Positions 31,975 to 38,544 of a stretch of 38,544 nucleotides of DNA are shown piece after piece. How positions within the stretch are numbered: the first letter of the stretch is position 1; the number at the start of each line of letters is the position of its first letter. Under the pieces are notes generated by a model that made no database searches, was not told the origin of the DNA, and worked only from the letters and a program-made list of their open reading frames with translations. Origin of the DNA: Bacteroidota bacterium. GTDB lineage: Bacteria > Bacteroidota > Bacteroidia > Flavobacteriales > Weeksellaceae. The DNA is taken from NCBI GenBank assembly GCA_023433225.1, contig JAEZDQ010000135.1:1-38544 (forward strand), written 5' to 3'. A program made the translations under genes and the position numbers.

Positions 31975-31994
31975 AAGAAAGATAAAAAGCATTT

Positions 31995-33275
31995 ATGGAA
32001 AATACTGTATATATTTCAGCTGAAGACGCCGTAAAATTGATTAAAAGCGGCAATCGGGTATTTTTGCACGGCAGTGCGGCAACTCCTTTGTTTACGCTCA
32101 ATCATTTGTTGAAACGCGCGGGGGAATTGTCCGATGTAGAACTCGTATCCATTAGTATGTTCGGCGACATCGACTGGAAACAGCCCGGGGTGACAGAAAG
32201 CTTTCGGTTGAATTCTCTCTTTGTATCGGCCAACATCCGCGAGTGGGCCAATTGTAATAAAGGGGGATATGTGCCAATTTTCCTGAGTGAAATCCCTTTG
32301 CTTTTTACCAATGGATACCTCCCGCTTGACGTAGCGATTGTACAGGTTTCACCGCCTGACAGCCATGGGTTTTGTAGTTTAGGGACTTCCATCGACGCTG
32401 CCTGGACTGCCGTCCGTTCTGCAAAAAAAGTCATCGCACAGGTCAACCCCAAAATGCCGAGGACTTTGGGTGATTCACCTGTCCACAGTTCAAAGTTCGA
32501 TGCCATGATTTGGCATGAAACCGAATTACCGGCGGTTGATTACGGAAGCAAAATCAATGACACCATTCAAAAAATCGGTGAAAATGTAGCAGAACTCATC
32601 GAAGACGGTTCAACCCTGCAAGCCGGAATCGGAGCGATTCCCGATGCGGTTTTGAGTTGTCTGGGCAATCACAAAGACTTGGGTGTCCATACCGAAATGT
32701 TTTCGGATGGTGTGGTGCCTTTGATTCAATCCGGGGTAATTAACAACGAAAAGAAAAAAGTACTTCGTGGGAAAACGGTGACTTCTTTTGTGGCCGGAAC
32801 CAAAAAAGTATATGATTTTGTCAATGACAACCCCAGCATGTCTTTTATGAATGTTTCCTTGGTAAACGATTCGGGAACCATCCGCCAAAATCCGAAAGTG
32901 GTAGCCATCAATAGTGCATTGGAGGTAGATTTGACCGGACAGATTTGTGCCGACTCCATCGGGACTTACCAATATTCCGGCATCGGCGGGCAAATGGATT
33001 TCATGCGCGGTGCGGCTCTTTCGGAAGGAGGAAAACCGATTATCGCAATTCCTTCCGTTACCAATAAAGGGATTTCGAGGATAACCCCATTTCTGAAAGA
33101 AGGTGCCGGTGTGGTAACCACACGTGGCCATGCGCATTATATTGTTACGGAGTATGGTGTGGTAAATTTATACGGAAAGAATTTAGAGCAACGCTCAAAA
33201 TTACTTATCTCCATTGCGCATCCGGATCATAGAGAAGCTTTGGAGAAAGCACATTTCGAAAGATTTAAACCTTAA
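31995..33275 (+). CDS. Acetyl-CoA hydrolase/transferase family protein (4-hydroxybutyrate CoA-transferase-like)
   Basis: A 426-residue cytosolic family I CoA-transferase. The N-terminal half holds FLHGSAATP, PLDVAIVQVSPPDSHGFCSLGTSIDAA and AQVNPKMPRTLGDS; the C-terminal half has LQAGIGAIPDAVLSCL, the catalytic Glu in GVHTEMFSDG (about residue 232), IGGQMDFMRGAALSEGG and RGHAHYIVTEYGVVNLYGK. These are the signatures of acetyl-CoA hydrolase/transferase (Cat1, Cat2/AbfT-type). It moves CoA between acyl groups such as acetate, butyrate, 4-hydroxybutyrate or succinate; the exact pair is not readable. It is monocistronic and divergent from thrS. Confidence 0.93.
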   Translation: MENTVYISAEDAVKLIKSGNRVFLHGSAATPLFTLNHLLKRAGELSDVELVSISMFGDIDWKQPGVTESFRLNSLFVSANIREWANCNKGGYVPIFLSEIPLLFTNGYLPLDVAIVQVSPPDSHGFCSLGTSIDAAWTAVRSAKKVIAQVNPKMPRTLGDSPVHSSKFDAMIWHETELPAVDYGSKINDTIQKIGENVAELIEDGSTLQAGIGAIPDAVLSCLGNHKDLGVHTEMFSDGVVPLIQSGVINNEKKKVLRGKTVTSFVAGTKKVYDFVNDNPSMSFMNVSLVNDSGTIRQNPKVVAINSALEVDLTGQICADSIGTYQYSGIGGQMDFMRGAALSEGGKPIIAIPSVTNKGISRITPFLKEGAGVVTTRGHAHYIVTEYGVVNLYGKNLEQRSKLLISIAHPDHREALEKAHFERFKP

Positions 33276-33300
33276 AAAAGAACCCGCTTACACGGGCTCT
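33275..33300 (-). terminator. Terminator of the T9SS protein gene at 33333
   Basis: On the minus strand AGAGCCCG pairs with CGGGTTCT (one G-U pair) across a 6-9 base loop and is followed by a T-rich run, 33 bp after the stop of the minus-strand gene. On the plus strand there is no T run, so it probably does not serve the CoA-transferase gene. Confidence 0.55.
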
Positions 33301-33332
33301 CATTCATTAATATTAAATCAAAAATTCAAATC

Positions 33333-34967
33333 TTAATTTTTGATGAATTTTGTTGTAGATTTTTGATTCTTTTCGTCCATTCCGGTTAAAACATAAGTTC
33401 CTTTTGGCAAGTGATTTACATTTATACTTTGTGAACTTTCATTATTGGCAAACACAATTTTACCTGAAAGGTCATAAACCATTATTCCTTTTAATGGGCT
33501 AGAGAAATGTAGGATGTCTTTCACCGGATTTGGATAAATTGCCAACTTTGAAACATTTGTTTCATCTTTCACGGACATTACTTCATCGTAATCAATCGCA
33601 TAAACGCCTTCTTCTGTATTAACCAACAATAAATCCCCGATAGAAAGCAGTCCGGTAATGGAAGGATTTTCATCCATAGTTCTATCTGAAAAAGTGTTCA
33701 AATCAGGGTTAAGAATGAGGTCAGTACCATCATAAAGATAGATTAAATCAGGGGTGGAAGAACTATTGTCAAGAAGAACAAAAACCAGATTACCATTCCA
33801 GTCAACAGCGTGCCTAACTCTTTGAGTGAGTGTGCCTTGATTTTCTCCTTCAAAAATAAGTTCCGGCTCATTGTCTATAGAGGTCATTTTATATATTCGC
33901 GCAACCGAATCTTCATTTATGGTTCCGAAATAGGTCACTTCTTCAGTAGGCACACAAGCACTACCAACAGTTCCGATACCTGTAAATCGATTATAAGGTG
34001 AAGCACTATGAAACAGTTTGTCTAAATTAAGCCCATCCATTGCTGAAATCGGCTCCAAATAGGAAGAACCATTGGTTTTGAAATAATCATCAAACAATCT
34101 GAATATTACACCATCCGGAAGCATTATAAAATCTATATTATGAGATTCCCATGCATCAAAAATGTTATCCGATATAAAATTAGAATTTACAAGTCCTGAA
34201 GGATTTACTGAATACAATCTTCTAACACCATTACTGCCATAAAACCATATAATGTCTCTGCCATTAACGAATATATCGGTAGATTGAGAAATAGCAGCAA
34301 TAGAAGAAATTCCCTCAATTGGATGGAAATCTTCAATAATATGATTTACATTAATTTTTAAAAGGCCTTTTACCTGAGTTTGATAATTAATAAACCCTTC
34401 TGCTAACATATAGTTACTTCGTGGCATAAAACTCATAAACCTCGGGCCATGGGGATCCGTACTAGAATTTGAGTTTGTTAAATTTACCATCTCATCTGTA
34501 TAGAGATTGTAAATATAAGTACCCATATAATCGGTATTTAACCAATAAACTGCGTTACTAAAGAAAGTGCCGGATAAAGGATATCCCGGTTCTCCGTATT
34601 GATTATTGTAAATGTGAGAATCATAAATTTTGCTTTCTCCCAAACTCATCTTTCGGAAAAAATTATTGGAATATACATAGATATTATCAAAATGAGTATT
34701 AGTTTCCGGTGTATAACTAGGCATTAAGAATTGACCACCATCAACAGTAAATTTAGTCGCAACACCGGATGAATGTACTTTATAAATACCATCCCAAACA
34801 TCATAATTTCCTGTTTGGGTATTTTGTGTGTATCTGTTTCCAATCAGATGTTCCTGATGCAAAAATTTAGGTTCAAATCTGCCGAAATCCGCGTCGATAA
34901 AAGGTTGTAATTGAGGAAAGCATAAAATCCCCGTCATTAACAAAATAAGGGTGTTAAGTGTTTTCAT
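33333..34967 (-). CDS. T9SS-secreted protein of unknown function
   Basis: 544 residues from the ATG at 34967 (MKTLNTLILLMTGILCFPQ is a clean signal peptide; an ATG ten codons earlier adds only polar residues). The central part (about 25-460) has repeated short beta segments such as GIYKVHSSGVATKFTVDGGQF, IIWFYGSNGVRRLYSVNPSG, LVFVLLDNSSSTPDLIYLYDGTDL, resembling a beta-propeller or ELWxxDGT-type repeat protein, but no motif fixes a family. The C-terminus (LAIYPNPVKDILHFSSPLKG to STTKFIKN) is a type A T9SS sorting domain, so it should reach the cell surface. It stands alone; no partner gene suggests its task. Confidence 0.8.
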   Translation of the reverse strand: MKTLNTLILLMTGILCFPQLQPFIDADFGRFEPKFLHQEHLIGNRYTQNTQTGNYDVWDGIYKVHSSGVATKFTVDGGQFLMPSYTPETNTHFDNIYVYSNNFFRKMSLGESKIYDSHIYNNQYGEPGYPLSGTFFSNAVYWLNTDYMGTYIYNLYTDEMVNLTNSNSSTDPHGPRFMSFMPRSNYMLAEGFINYQTQVKGLLKINVNHIIEDFHPIEGISSIAAISQSTDIFVNGRDIIWFYGSNGVRRLYSVNPSGLVNSNFISDNIFDAWESHNIDFIMLPDGVIFRLFDDYFKTNGSSYLEPISAMDGLNLDKLFHSASPYNRFTGIGTVGSACVPTEEVTYFGTINEDSVARIYKMTSIDNEPELIFEGENQGTLTQRVRHAVDWNGNLVFVLLDNSSSTPDLIYLYDGTDLILNPDLNTFSDRTMDENPSITGLLSIGDLLLVNTEEGVYAIDYDEVMSVKDETNVSKLAIYPNPVKDILHFSSPLKGIMVYDLSGKIVFANNESSQSINVNHLPKGTYVLTGMDEKNQKSTTKFIKN

Positions 34968-35104
34968 AATATTTGATTTTAAATGTTTTGGTTTCAAATA
35001 AATTGCACAGGTTTAATACTCTCTGTTCATCAGCGTTTGAATGATAATTGCCAAAATCAGAAAGCACAGTAAAAACAAATTTTTCATCATACATAAAGTT
35101 TAAA

Positions 35105-35138
35105 ATACCCCGGCCCAAACTCAAAAACTCCGGGGTAT
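35105..35138 (-). terminator. Terminator-like hairpin after the lipocalin-like gene
   Basis: A perfect 9-bp stem ATACCCCGG / CCGGGGTAT with a 16-base loop, 77 bp downstream of the minus-strand lipocalin-like stop. On the minus strand the stem runs into TATTTTAAA, a weak T run. Confidence 0.5.
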
Positions 35139-35214
35139 ACATCAAGTAAAGAGGTGCGTTGTATTTGATAATTAAGTTTTAGAAATATAAATAGAGAGGT
35201 TACCTTCAAACTAA

Positions 35215-35649
35215 TTAATTCAGTTTTGAATATTTCTTTTTGATTTGGGTATTATTAATATCACCTGTGCTGTGGGTGATTTCTAAGTAATTCTCGGTAA
35301 TCGTAACAATGGTACTTTCGTATTCACCATCAGCTTCATCATAAGTAAACACAATTTTTGTGTCTCCGGCAGCTAATCTCCAGGTTCCATATTCGACCAA
35401 TGAGTCCCAACAAGTATTGGTACCCGGATAGAAAACATAAAGTCCGTCGGGTGAAAACTCTTCCACATCATCGAGATTACAATCTTCCGTGATGTCTTCC
35501 CATCCATTGCCTGTATTTTGTTCAATACCGGTTCGAACCCAAGAGCCGATCAATTTTTGTGCTACAGGGGAAAGAGATGAAGAATCATCATCGCTGCTAC
35601 AAGCAGGCATCACAAAGAGAATGCATAAAAAGTAAATTATTTTTTTCAT
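35215..35649 (-). CDS. Lipocalin-like lipoprotein
   Basis: 144 residues from the ATG at 35649 (MKKIIYFLCILFVMPAC; the ATG six codons earlier is not needed). Cys17 lies in lipobox VMPAC and is followed by SSDDDSSS, an acidic linker. The rest (LIGSWVRTGIEQNTGNGW ... VEEFSPDGLYVFY ... YGTWRLAAGDTKIVFTY ... ITENYLEITH) shows the 'GSW ... F..DG .. GTW ... ' pattern of small lipocalin-like beta-barrel lipoproteins widespread in Bacteroidota. Ligand and function are unknown. Its promoter shares the AGG-N6-CCTAT dyad with the divergent gene at 35886. Confidence 0.8.
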   Translation of the reverse strand: MKKIIYFLCILFVMPACSSDDDSSSLSPVAQKLIGSWVRTGIEQNTGNGWEDITEDCNLDDVEEFSPDGLYVFYPGTNTCWDSLVEYGTWRLAAGDTKIVFTYDEADGEYESTIVTITENYLEITHSTGDINNTQIKKKYSKLN

Positions 35650-35664
35650 AGTTGATGTTTTTGT

Positions 35665-35672
35665 CAAAATTA
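35665..35672 (-). promoter_or_regulatory. -7 element of the lipocalin-like gene
   Basis: On the minus strand TAATTTTG, a full match to TAnnTTTG, 16 bp upstream of the ATG at 35649. The dyad at 35696-35709 lies 23 bp further upstream, at or just beyond the -33 position. Confidence 0.5.
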
Positions 35673-35695
35673 GATGTACCGATTTAGTAACCGAA

Positions 35696-35709
35696 AGGGA
35701 TTTCCCTAT
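35696..35709. promoter_or_regulatory. Dyad AGG-GATTTC-CCTAT, candidate regulator site
   Basis: AGG-N6-CCTAT with the central palindrome AGGGA-TT-TCCCT. It sits near the -33 region of the minus-strand lipocalin-like promoter and belongs to the set at 35718-35731 and 35818-35837. Confidence 0.45.
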
Positions 35710-35717
35710 GACTTAAC

Positions 35718-35731
35718 AGGAAAAACCCTAT
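35718..35731. promoter_or_regulatory. Dyad AGG-AAAAAC-CCTAT, candidate regulator site
   Basis: Same AGG-N6-CCTAT layout; spacer AAAAAC differs by one base from TAAAAC in the perfect copy at 35818. It begins 22 bp after the start of the copy at 35696, two helical turns away. Confidence 0.45.
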
Positions 35732-35817
35732 TTCGGATTTTTCATACTCAATTGGCTGAACTTTAGGAAAATCCGATTATATTCGAAAAAAAATCAATAG
35801 AAAAGCCTTAAAAATGA

Positions 35818-35837
35818 CTATAGGTAAAACCCTATAG
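35818..35837. promoter_or_regulatory. Perfect palindrome CTATAGG-TAAAAC-CCTATAG
   Basis: Seven-bp perfect inverted repeat with a 6-bp spacer, 49 bp before the ATG at 35886 and 19 bp before a -7-like CATTTTTG (35857-35864), thus over the -33 position. Such a short dyad fits a LuxR/NarL-type dimer; the NarL-type regulator encoded at 37901 is the obvious candidate. Confidence 0.55.
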
Positions 35838-35856
35838 ATTTTTAAAATTTAACGTT

Positions 35857-35864
35857 CATTTTTG
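35857..35864 (+). promoter_or_regulatory. -7-like element of the lipoprotein/kinase operon
   Basis: CATTTTTG, seven of eight matches to TAnnTTTG, 22 bp before the ATG at 35886. No TTG at the -33 distance; the palindrome at 35818-35837 covers that site. Confidence 0.35.
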
Positions 35865-35885
35865 TCTCAATTAAAATTTATAATC

Positions 35886-36506
35886 ATGAAAAAATTAATT
35901 TATCTTTTTGTCGCCTTTGCATTTCTTTCCTGTGAGAAAAAGGCAAATGAAGAAACCACATTAACTAATGAGGCTATGACTCCTGCCACATTTGATTGTG
36001 AAGAATTAAAAAAAGTGAGATCCTTAAAGCCAGAAGAGCAAATTGCCTGGTATAAAAAAAATCAACATAAACTATGTGAAGAGCCGGCATTTTACGAATG
36101 TATAAGAAAATTTCACAGTATAAATAACTCCGATTTCGAAGAAGCTGCTTTATCACATGCTCGAAACTCGTCAGGAAAAATCAGTTATCGAAAAATTGCA
36201 GCATCCAAGCTTGAAAGCATTTTAAACACTTTTAATGGAGATTGTTACGATAAACATGTGGAATTCGATCTTTCTAAGCAGCCCCATGAAGCTGGCTTTA
36301 TAAGATTTAAAAATTTCGCAGTTGACAGTTCAAGATATTCAATCCCTCTTCTTAAAGGTATAATTAATGATCTTAAGAGGAATCAAATCAATCAAAATAC
36401 TGAATTTGAAATATGTAGTGCTGTAATTAACAATAAGAAGATGGTTATTTTCAAGGTGAAAAATGATTACTTCAATATCAGCCATGACCCGGGTATACTA
36501 AAGTAA
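35886..36506 (+). CDS. Lipoprotein of unknown function, first gene of a signalling operon
   Basis: 206 residues from the ATG at 35886 (MKKLIYLFVAFAFLSC; an ATG eight codons earlier lies next to the -7-like element and is rejected). Cys16 is in lipobox AFLSC, followed by EKKANEETT. The mature part is mainly helical and charged at first (CEELKKVRSLKPEEQIAWYKKNQHKLC) and ends with beta-rich FEICSAVINNKKMVIFKVKN. I do not recognise a family. It is 15 bp upstream of the membrane-protein gene and in line with the kinase and regulator, so it may be a signal-binding or accessory protein of that system. Confidence 0.75.
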   Translation: MKKLIYLFVAFAFLSCEKKANEETTLTNEAMTPATFDCEELKKVRSLKPEEQIAWYKKNQHKLCEEPAFYECIRKFHSINNSDFEEAALSHARNSSGKISYRKIAASKLESILNTFNGDCYDKHVEFDLSKQPHEAGFIRFKNFAVDSSRYSIPLLKGIINDLKRNQINQNTEFEICSAVINNKKMVIFKVKNDYFNISHDPGILK

Positions 36507-36521
36507 TAATTATGGTATAAC

Positions 36522-37136
36522 ATGAACCTCGTCAACACTTACGTCCTAATTAGCTTTATTATCTTGTTGCTGTTTTACAGCGCCAAGACAAAGTACTTCA
36601 TACATTTGTTGATAATCCTGATTTTAAGTTTGTTGAATGAAGTAATCTATTTTTTGAAGCTTGAAACTTATCCATTTACTTCTACGCTCTACATTATTTT
36701 ACTATTTATAATTTGGTTATTAATTCTCCAAAAAACATTTCAAATACCGCTTGCGCTTTTACAAACCGTGCTGGCGGTATTTGTTGTTTTTTCTTTGACA
36801 AATCTCTTGTTCATTGAAAAAATGAGTTTCAATAAATACACATTCGTTTTTGGTTCATTGATCTATATGGTCATGTATCTGATTTATTCGTTTAAATTAC
36901 TCAAAACCGAAAACCTTTCTTTGTTCATTTCCAACGATTTCCTTCTCATCTCCGCGCCTATATTATTCTTTTTGGGAATGAGTTTTTTGTTTGGTTTCAG
37001 GTCGTACGAACTAACTTCAACTATCGTTTTCGGTAAAATGACGCTTTATAAAATTATCGTATATTTTGTTAATTTTGTTTATTATACCATGATGAATCTC
37101 TTCATCCTGAAGGAAAGAAAGAAAAACTATGCGTGA
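36522..37136 (+). CDS. Polytopic membrane protein (six or seven helices) before a histidine kinase
   Basis: A 204-residue, very hydrophobic protein with six or seven predicted membrane helices (LISFIILLLFY, LIILILSLLNEVIYF, LYIILLFIIWLLIL, LLQTVLAVFVVFSLTNLLF, FVFGSLIYMVMYLIYSF, LLISAPILFFLGMSFLFGF, YKIIVYFVNFVYYTMMNLFIL) and a short basic tail KERKKNYA. I know no named family. It overlaps the kinase start by 8 bp (37129-37136), so the two are translationally coupled, and it is probably the membrane sensor half of a split two-component sensor. Confidence 0.75.
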   Translation: MNLVNTYVLISFIILLLFYSAKTKYFIHLLIILILSLLNEVIYFLKLETYPFTSTLYIILLFIIWLLILQKTFQIPLALLQTVLAVFVVFSLTNLLFIEKMSFNKYTFVFGSLIYMVMYLIYSFKLLKTENLSLFISNDFLLISAPILFFLGMSFLFGFRSYELTSTIVFGKMTLYKIIVYFVNFVYYTMMNLFILKERKKNYA

Positions 37137-37926
37137 ACTGGCTTTCGGAATTATCACTGCTGTTATACTGGTTAGTCTGGTCGTTTTGTTCTGCGCTATT
37201 CTTATTAAACTTTATATTTCCAAAATCACAAAGTACAACAAAGTCCTTTTTGAAAAGGAAATCGAACATCAAAAGCAAATCAATCAAAGCATCATTGAAA
37301 CCCAGGAACAGGTTTTACAAAACATTTCTCAGGAATTGCACGACGATGCCGGACAGCAATTGACATACATAAATTTCCGAATTGAAAATCTGAAACTGGA
37401 TTCCGAAGAATTGAATCAGAAATTAGAACCGGTTTCAGATGCTGTTTCACAGTTGTCTCTCAGTATCAGAAACCTGAGTCATTCATTGAATAATCATATT
37501 CTTTCCCAACAAGATTTATTAAAAGCCATTGAGACAGAAGTAAAAAGAATCAACCAGTTAAATAAGATAAAACTTTATTTTCAAGCTCCGAAAAACCAAA
37601 GCACCAACCTTTCTACAAACGAAAAAATCGTGATTTATCGGATATTTCAGGAATTGATTAATAATTCCCTGAAACATTCGGAAGCAAAAAATATCCATGT
37701 TGAAATCAATGTTTCGCCCTATTTCAGAATGGTGATCTCGGATGATGGAAAAGGTTTCGACACAGACATCATAAATTCCTTTACCACAAACGGATTGCTA
37801 AACATTCAAACACGCGCGGATTCGATCGGATTTGACATAAATTTAGAATCATCAAAAGGAAACGGGGCAAAGTTCACTCTCTCTGAAAAACAGTATAAAA
37901 ATGAAAGCAAGCATAGGAATCATTGA
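37129..37926 (+). CDS. Membrane histidine kinase, HisKA_3 (NarX-like) type
   Basis: A 265-residue kinase with one N-terminal membrane helix (about 5-31), a coiled coil (about 32-65), the HisKA_3 dimerisation helix with phospho-accepting His71 in QNISQELHDDAGQQLTYINF, and an HATPase domain (about 165-262) with the N-box ELINNSLKHSEAKN, the G1 box SDDGKGFD and G2 box NGLLNIQTRADSIG. It has no sensor domain of its own, so signals must come through the coupled membrane protein or the lipoprotein. It overlaps both neighbours (8 bp before, 26 bp after). HisKA_3 kinases phosphorylate NarL/LuxR-type regulators, as encoded next. Confidence 0.9.
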   Translation: MRELAFGIITAVILVSLVVLFCAILIKLYISKITKYNKVLFEKEIEHQKQINQSIIETQEQVLQNISQELHDDAGQQLTYINFRIENLKLDSEELNQKLEPVSDAVSQLSLSIRNLSHSLNNHILSQQDLLKAIETEVKRINQLNKIKLYFQAPKNQSTNLSTNEKIVIYRIFQELINNSLKHSEAKNIHVEINVSPYFRMVISDDGKGFDTDIINSFTTNGLLNIQTRADSIGFDINLESSKGNGAKFTLSEKQYKNESKHRNH

Positions 37927-38544
37927 CGACCATAAAATTGTGCGGCAGGGTCTAAAAGAATTACTCGAAAATCTCGGTAATTATCAGGTAATTAATGAAT
38001 TCGAGAGCGGAAAAGAATTCCTGGAAGCTTTACCGCTCAGTCAAATTCCTGATGTTCTGATTCTCGATTATTCCATGCCTGAACTCAATGGAATTGAGTT
38101 CTTGAAAAAAATGGAAGATTATCCCGACTACAAATTCCTTTTACTTACGCAACACCTTAACGAACAAATCATTGACGACGCTTACCATTTTGGAGCAAGA
38201 GGATTTTTACATAAAAATTGTACCGCTCATGATTTGAAATTCGCAATTGACAACATCAAAAACGTAGTTTACAATAATGTTTCTGAAATTTTAAAACGCA
38301 TTAAAAATTATTCTGAATCACAATCCACACCTCAAATTTCAGTTCAACTTTCAGAAAGAGAATTGAGATTTCTGGAGCTGATTTGTGATGAAAATGAATA
38401 TACTTACGACCAAATTGCAGACCTCATGGGGATTTCCATAAAAACCGTTGAGGTTTGTCGAACCATGTTGTTTGACAGATATAACATCAAATCCAAAGTT
38501 GGATTGGTTTTGTTTTCATTCAAATATAAGCTGACAAAGCCTTT
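37901..38544 (+). CDS. NarL/LuxR-family response regulator (3' end beyond window)
   Basis: At least 214 codons from the ATG at 37901, which lies inside the end of the kinase gene (26-bp overlap). The receiver domain has IIDDHK, phospho-acceptor Asp56 in LILDYSMPELNG, Thr83 in LLLTQH and Lys105 in GFLHKN. The C-terminal LuxR helix-turn-helix is LSERELRFLELICDENEYTY, then QIADLMGISIKTVEVCRTMLFDRYNIKSK. The open frame continues to the window edge (LTKP), where such proteins usually end. It is the partner of the kinase at 37129 and the likely reader of the AGG-N6-CCTAT dyads in front of the operon, the lipocalin-like gene and perhaps the T9SS gene at 5117. Confidence 0.92.
   Translation, partial: MKASIGIIDDHKIVRQGLKELLENLGNYQVINEFESGKEFLEALPLSQIPDVLILDYSMPELNGIEFLKKMEDYPDYKFLLLTQHLNEQIIDDAYHFGARGFLHKNCTAHDLKFAIDNIKNVVYNNVSEILKRIKNYSESQSTPQISVQLSERELRFLELICDENEYTYDQIADLMGISIKTVEVCRTMLFDRYNIKSKVGLVLFSFKYKLTKP

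Noticed and set aside
34954..35145. 63-codon open frame on the minus strand overlapping the start of the T9SS gene at 33333-34967
   Set aside because: It overlaps the real gene start, contains the terminator-like hairpin at 35105-35138, has no start context and no recognisable protein pattern.

Overview
The window is a chromosomal segment of a member of the Bacteroidota, most probably the Flavobacteriia (Flavobacteriales); I cannot name the genus. The signs are: three proteins with type IX secretion (T9SS) C-terminal sorting domains, lipoproteins of the C-S/K-D-D-D type, a TonB-dependent receptor with an N-terminal carboxypeptidase-regulatory-like domain, a DUF6252 lipoprotein, A-rich start regions without strong Shine-Dalgarno sequences, and promoter -7 elements of the form TAnnTTTG. 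No rRNA, tRNA, CRISPR array, transposase or integrase is visible.

Layout. 1-800 (minus): a PhoB/OmpR-type response regulator and the first codons of its histidine kinase. 1048-5893 (plus): a divergent TonB-dependent receptor, a beta-helix lipoprotein and a T9SS-exported carbohydrate-binding-like protein. 6000-10762 (minus): DoxX protein, alpha/beta hydrolase and a 1150-residue outer-membrane protein. 10850-11209 (plus): a DUF4260 protein. 11212-14810 (minus): a four-gene Rrf2 / DUF2490 / TSUP / FAD-protein unit bounded by an exact 36-bp direct repeat of the 3' end of glyA. 14811-17187: glyA and anmK, divergent. 17207-20629: a NarL-type regulator, a lipoprotein and a TPR histidine kinase. 20668-24632: nhaA, folC and a TlpA-like lipoprotein. 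24796-28515 (minus): an Asp-box propeller T9SS protein and a membrane-bound TPR/HTH regulator. 28615-31888 (minus): the translation operon thrS-infC-rpmI-rplT. 31995-35649: a CoA-transferase, a T9SS protein and a lipocalin-like lipoprotein. 35886-38544 (plus): lipoprotein, polytopic membrane protein, histidine kinase and NarL-type regulator (cut by the window end).

How the genes work together. The window is rich in signal transduction: three two-component systems and one single-protein membrane regulator, each next to a cell-surface or exported protein it may control. The candidate regulatory DNA fits this. There are three half-sites phased at 11 bp between the PhoB-like regulator and the TonB receptor. 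A dyad AGG-N6-CCTAT occurs three times in about 140 bp in front of the last signalling cluster and the divergent lipocalin gene, and once more, slightly degenerate, in front of the T9SS carbohydrate-binding-like gene.

The most unusual structure is the 3.6-kb block at the 3' end of glyA. Its 36-bp repeat is exactly the last 11 sense codons plus stop of glyA, read in the same frame at the end of an unrelated FAD/NAD(P)-binding gene. The block sits between two genes that would otherwise converge with a 2-bp gap, and its middle part looks more AT-rich than its surroundings. This looks like a small integrated cassette without its own recombinase. Second, infC has no ATG, GTG or TTG at its conserved N-terminus and appears to start at ATC.
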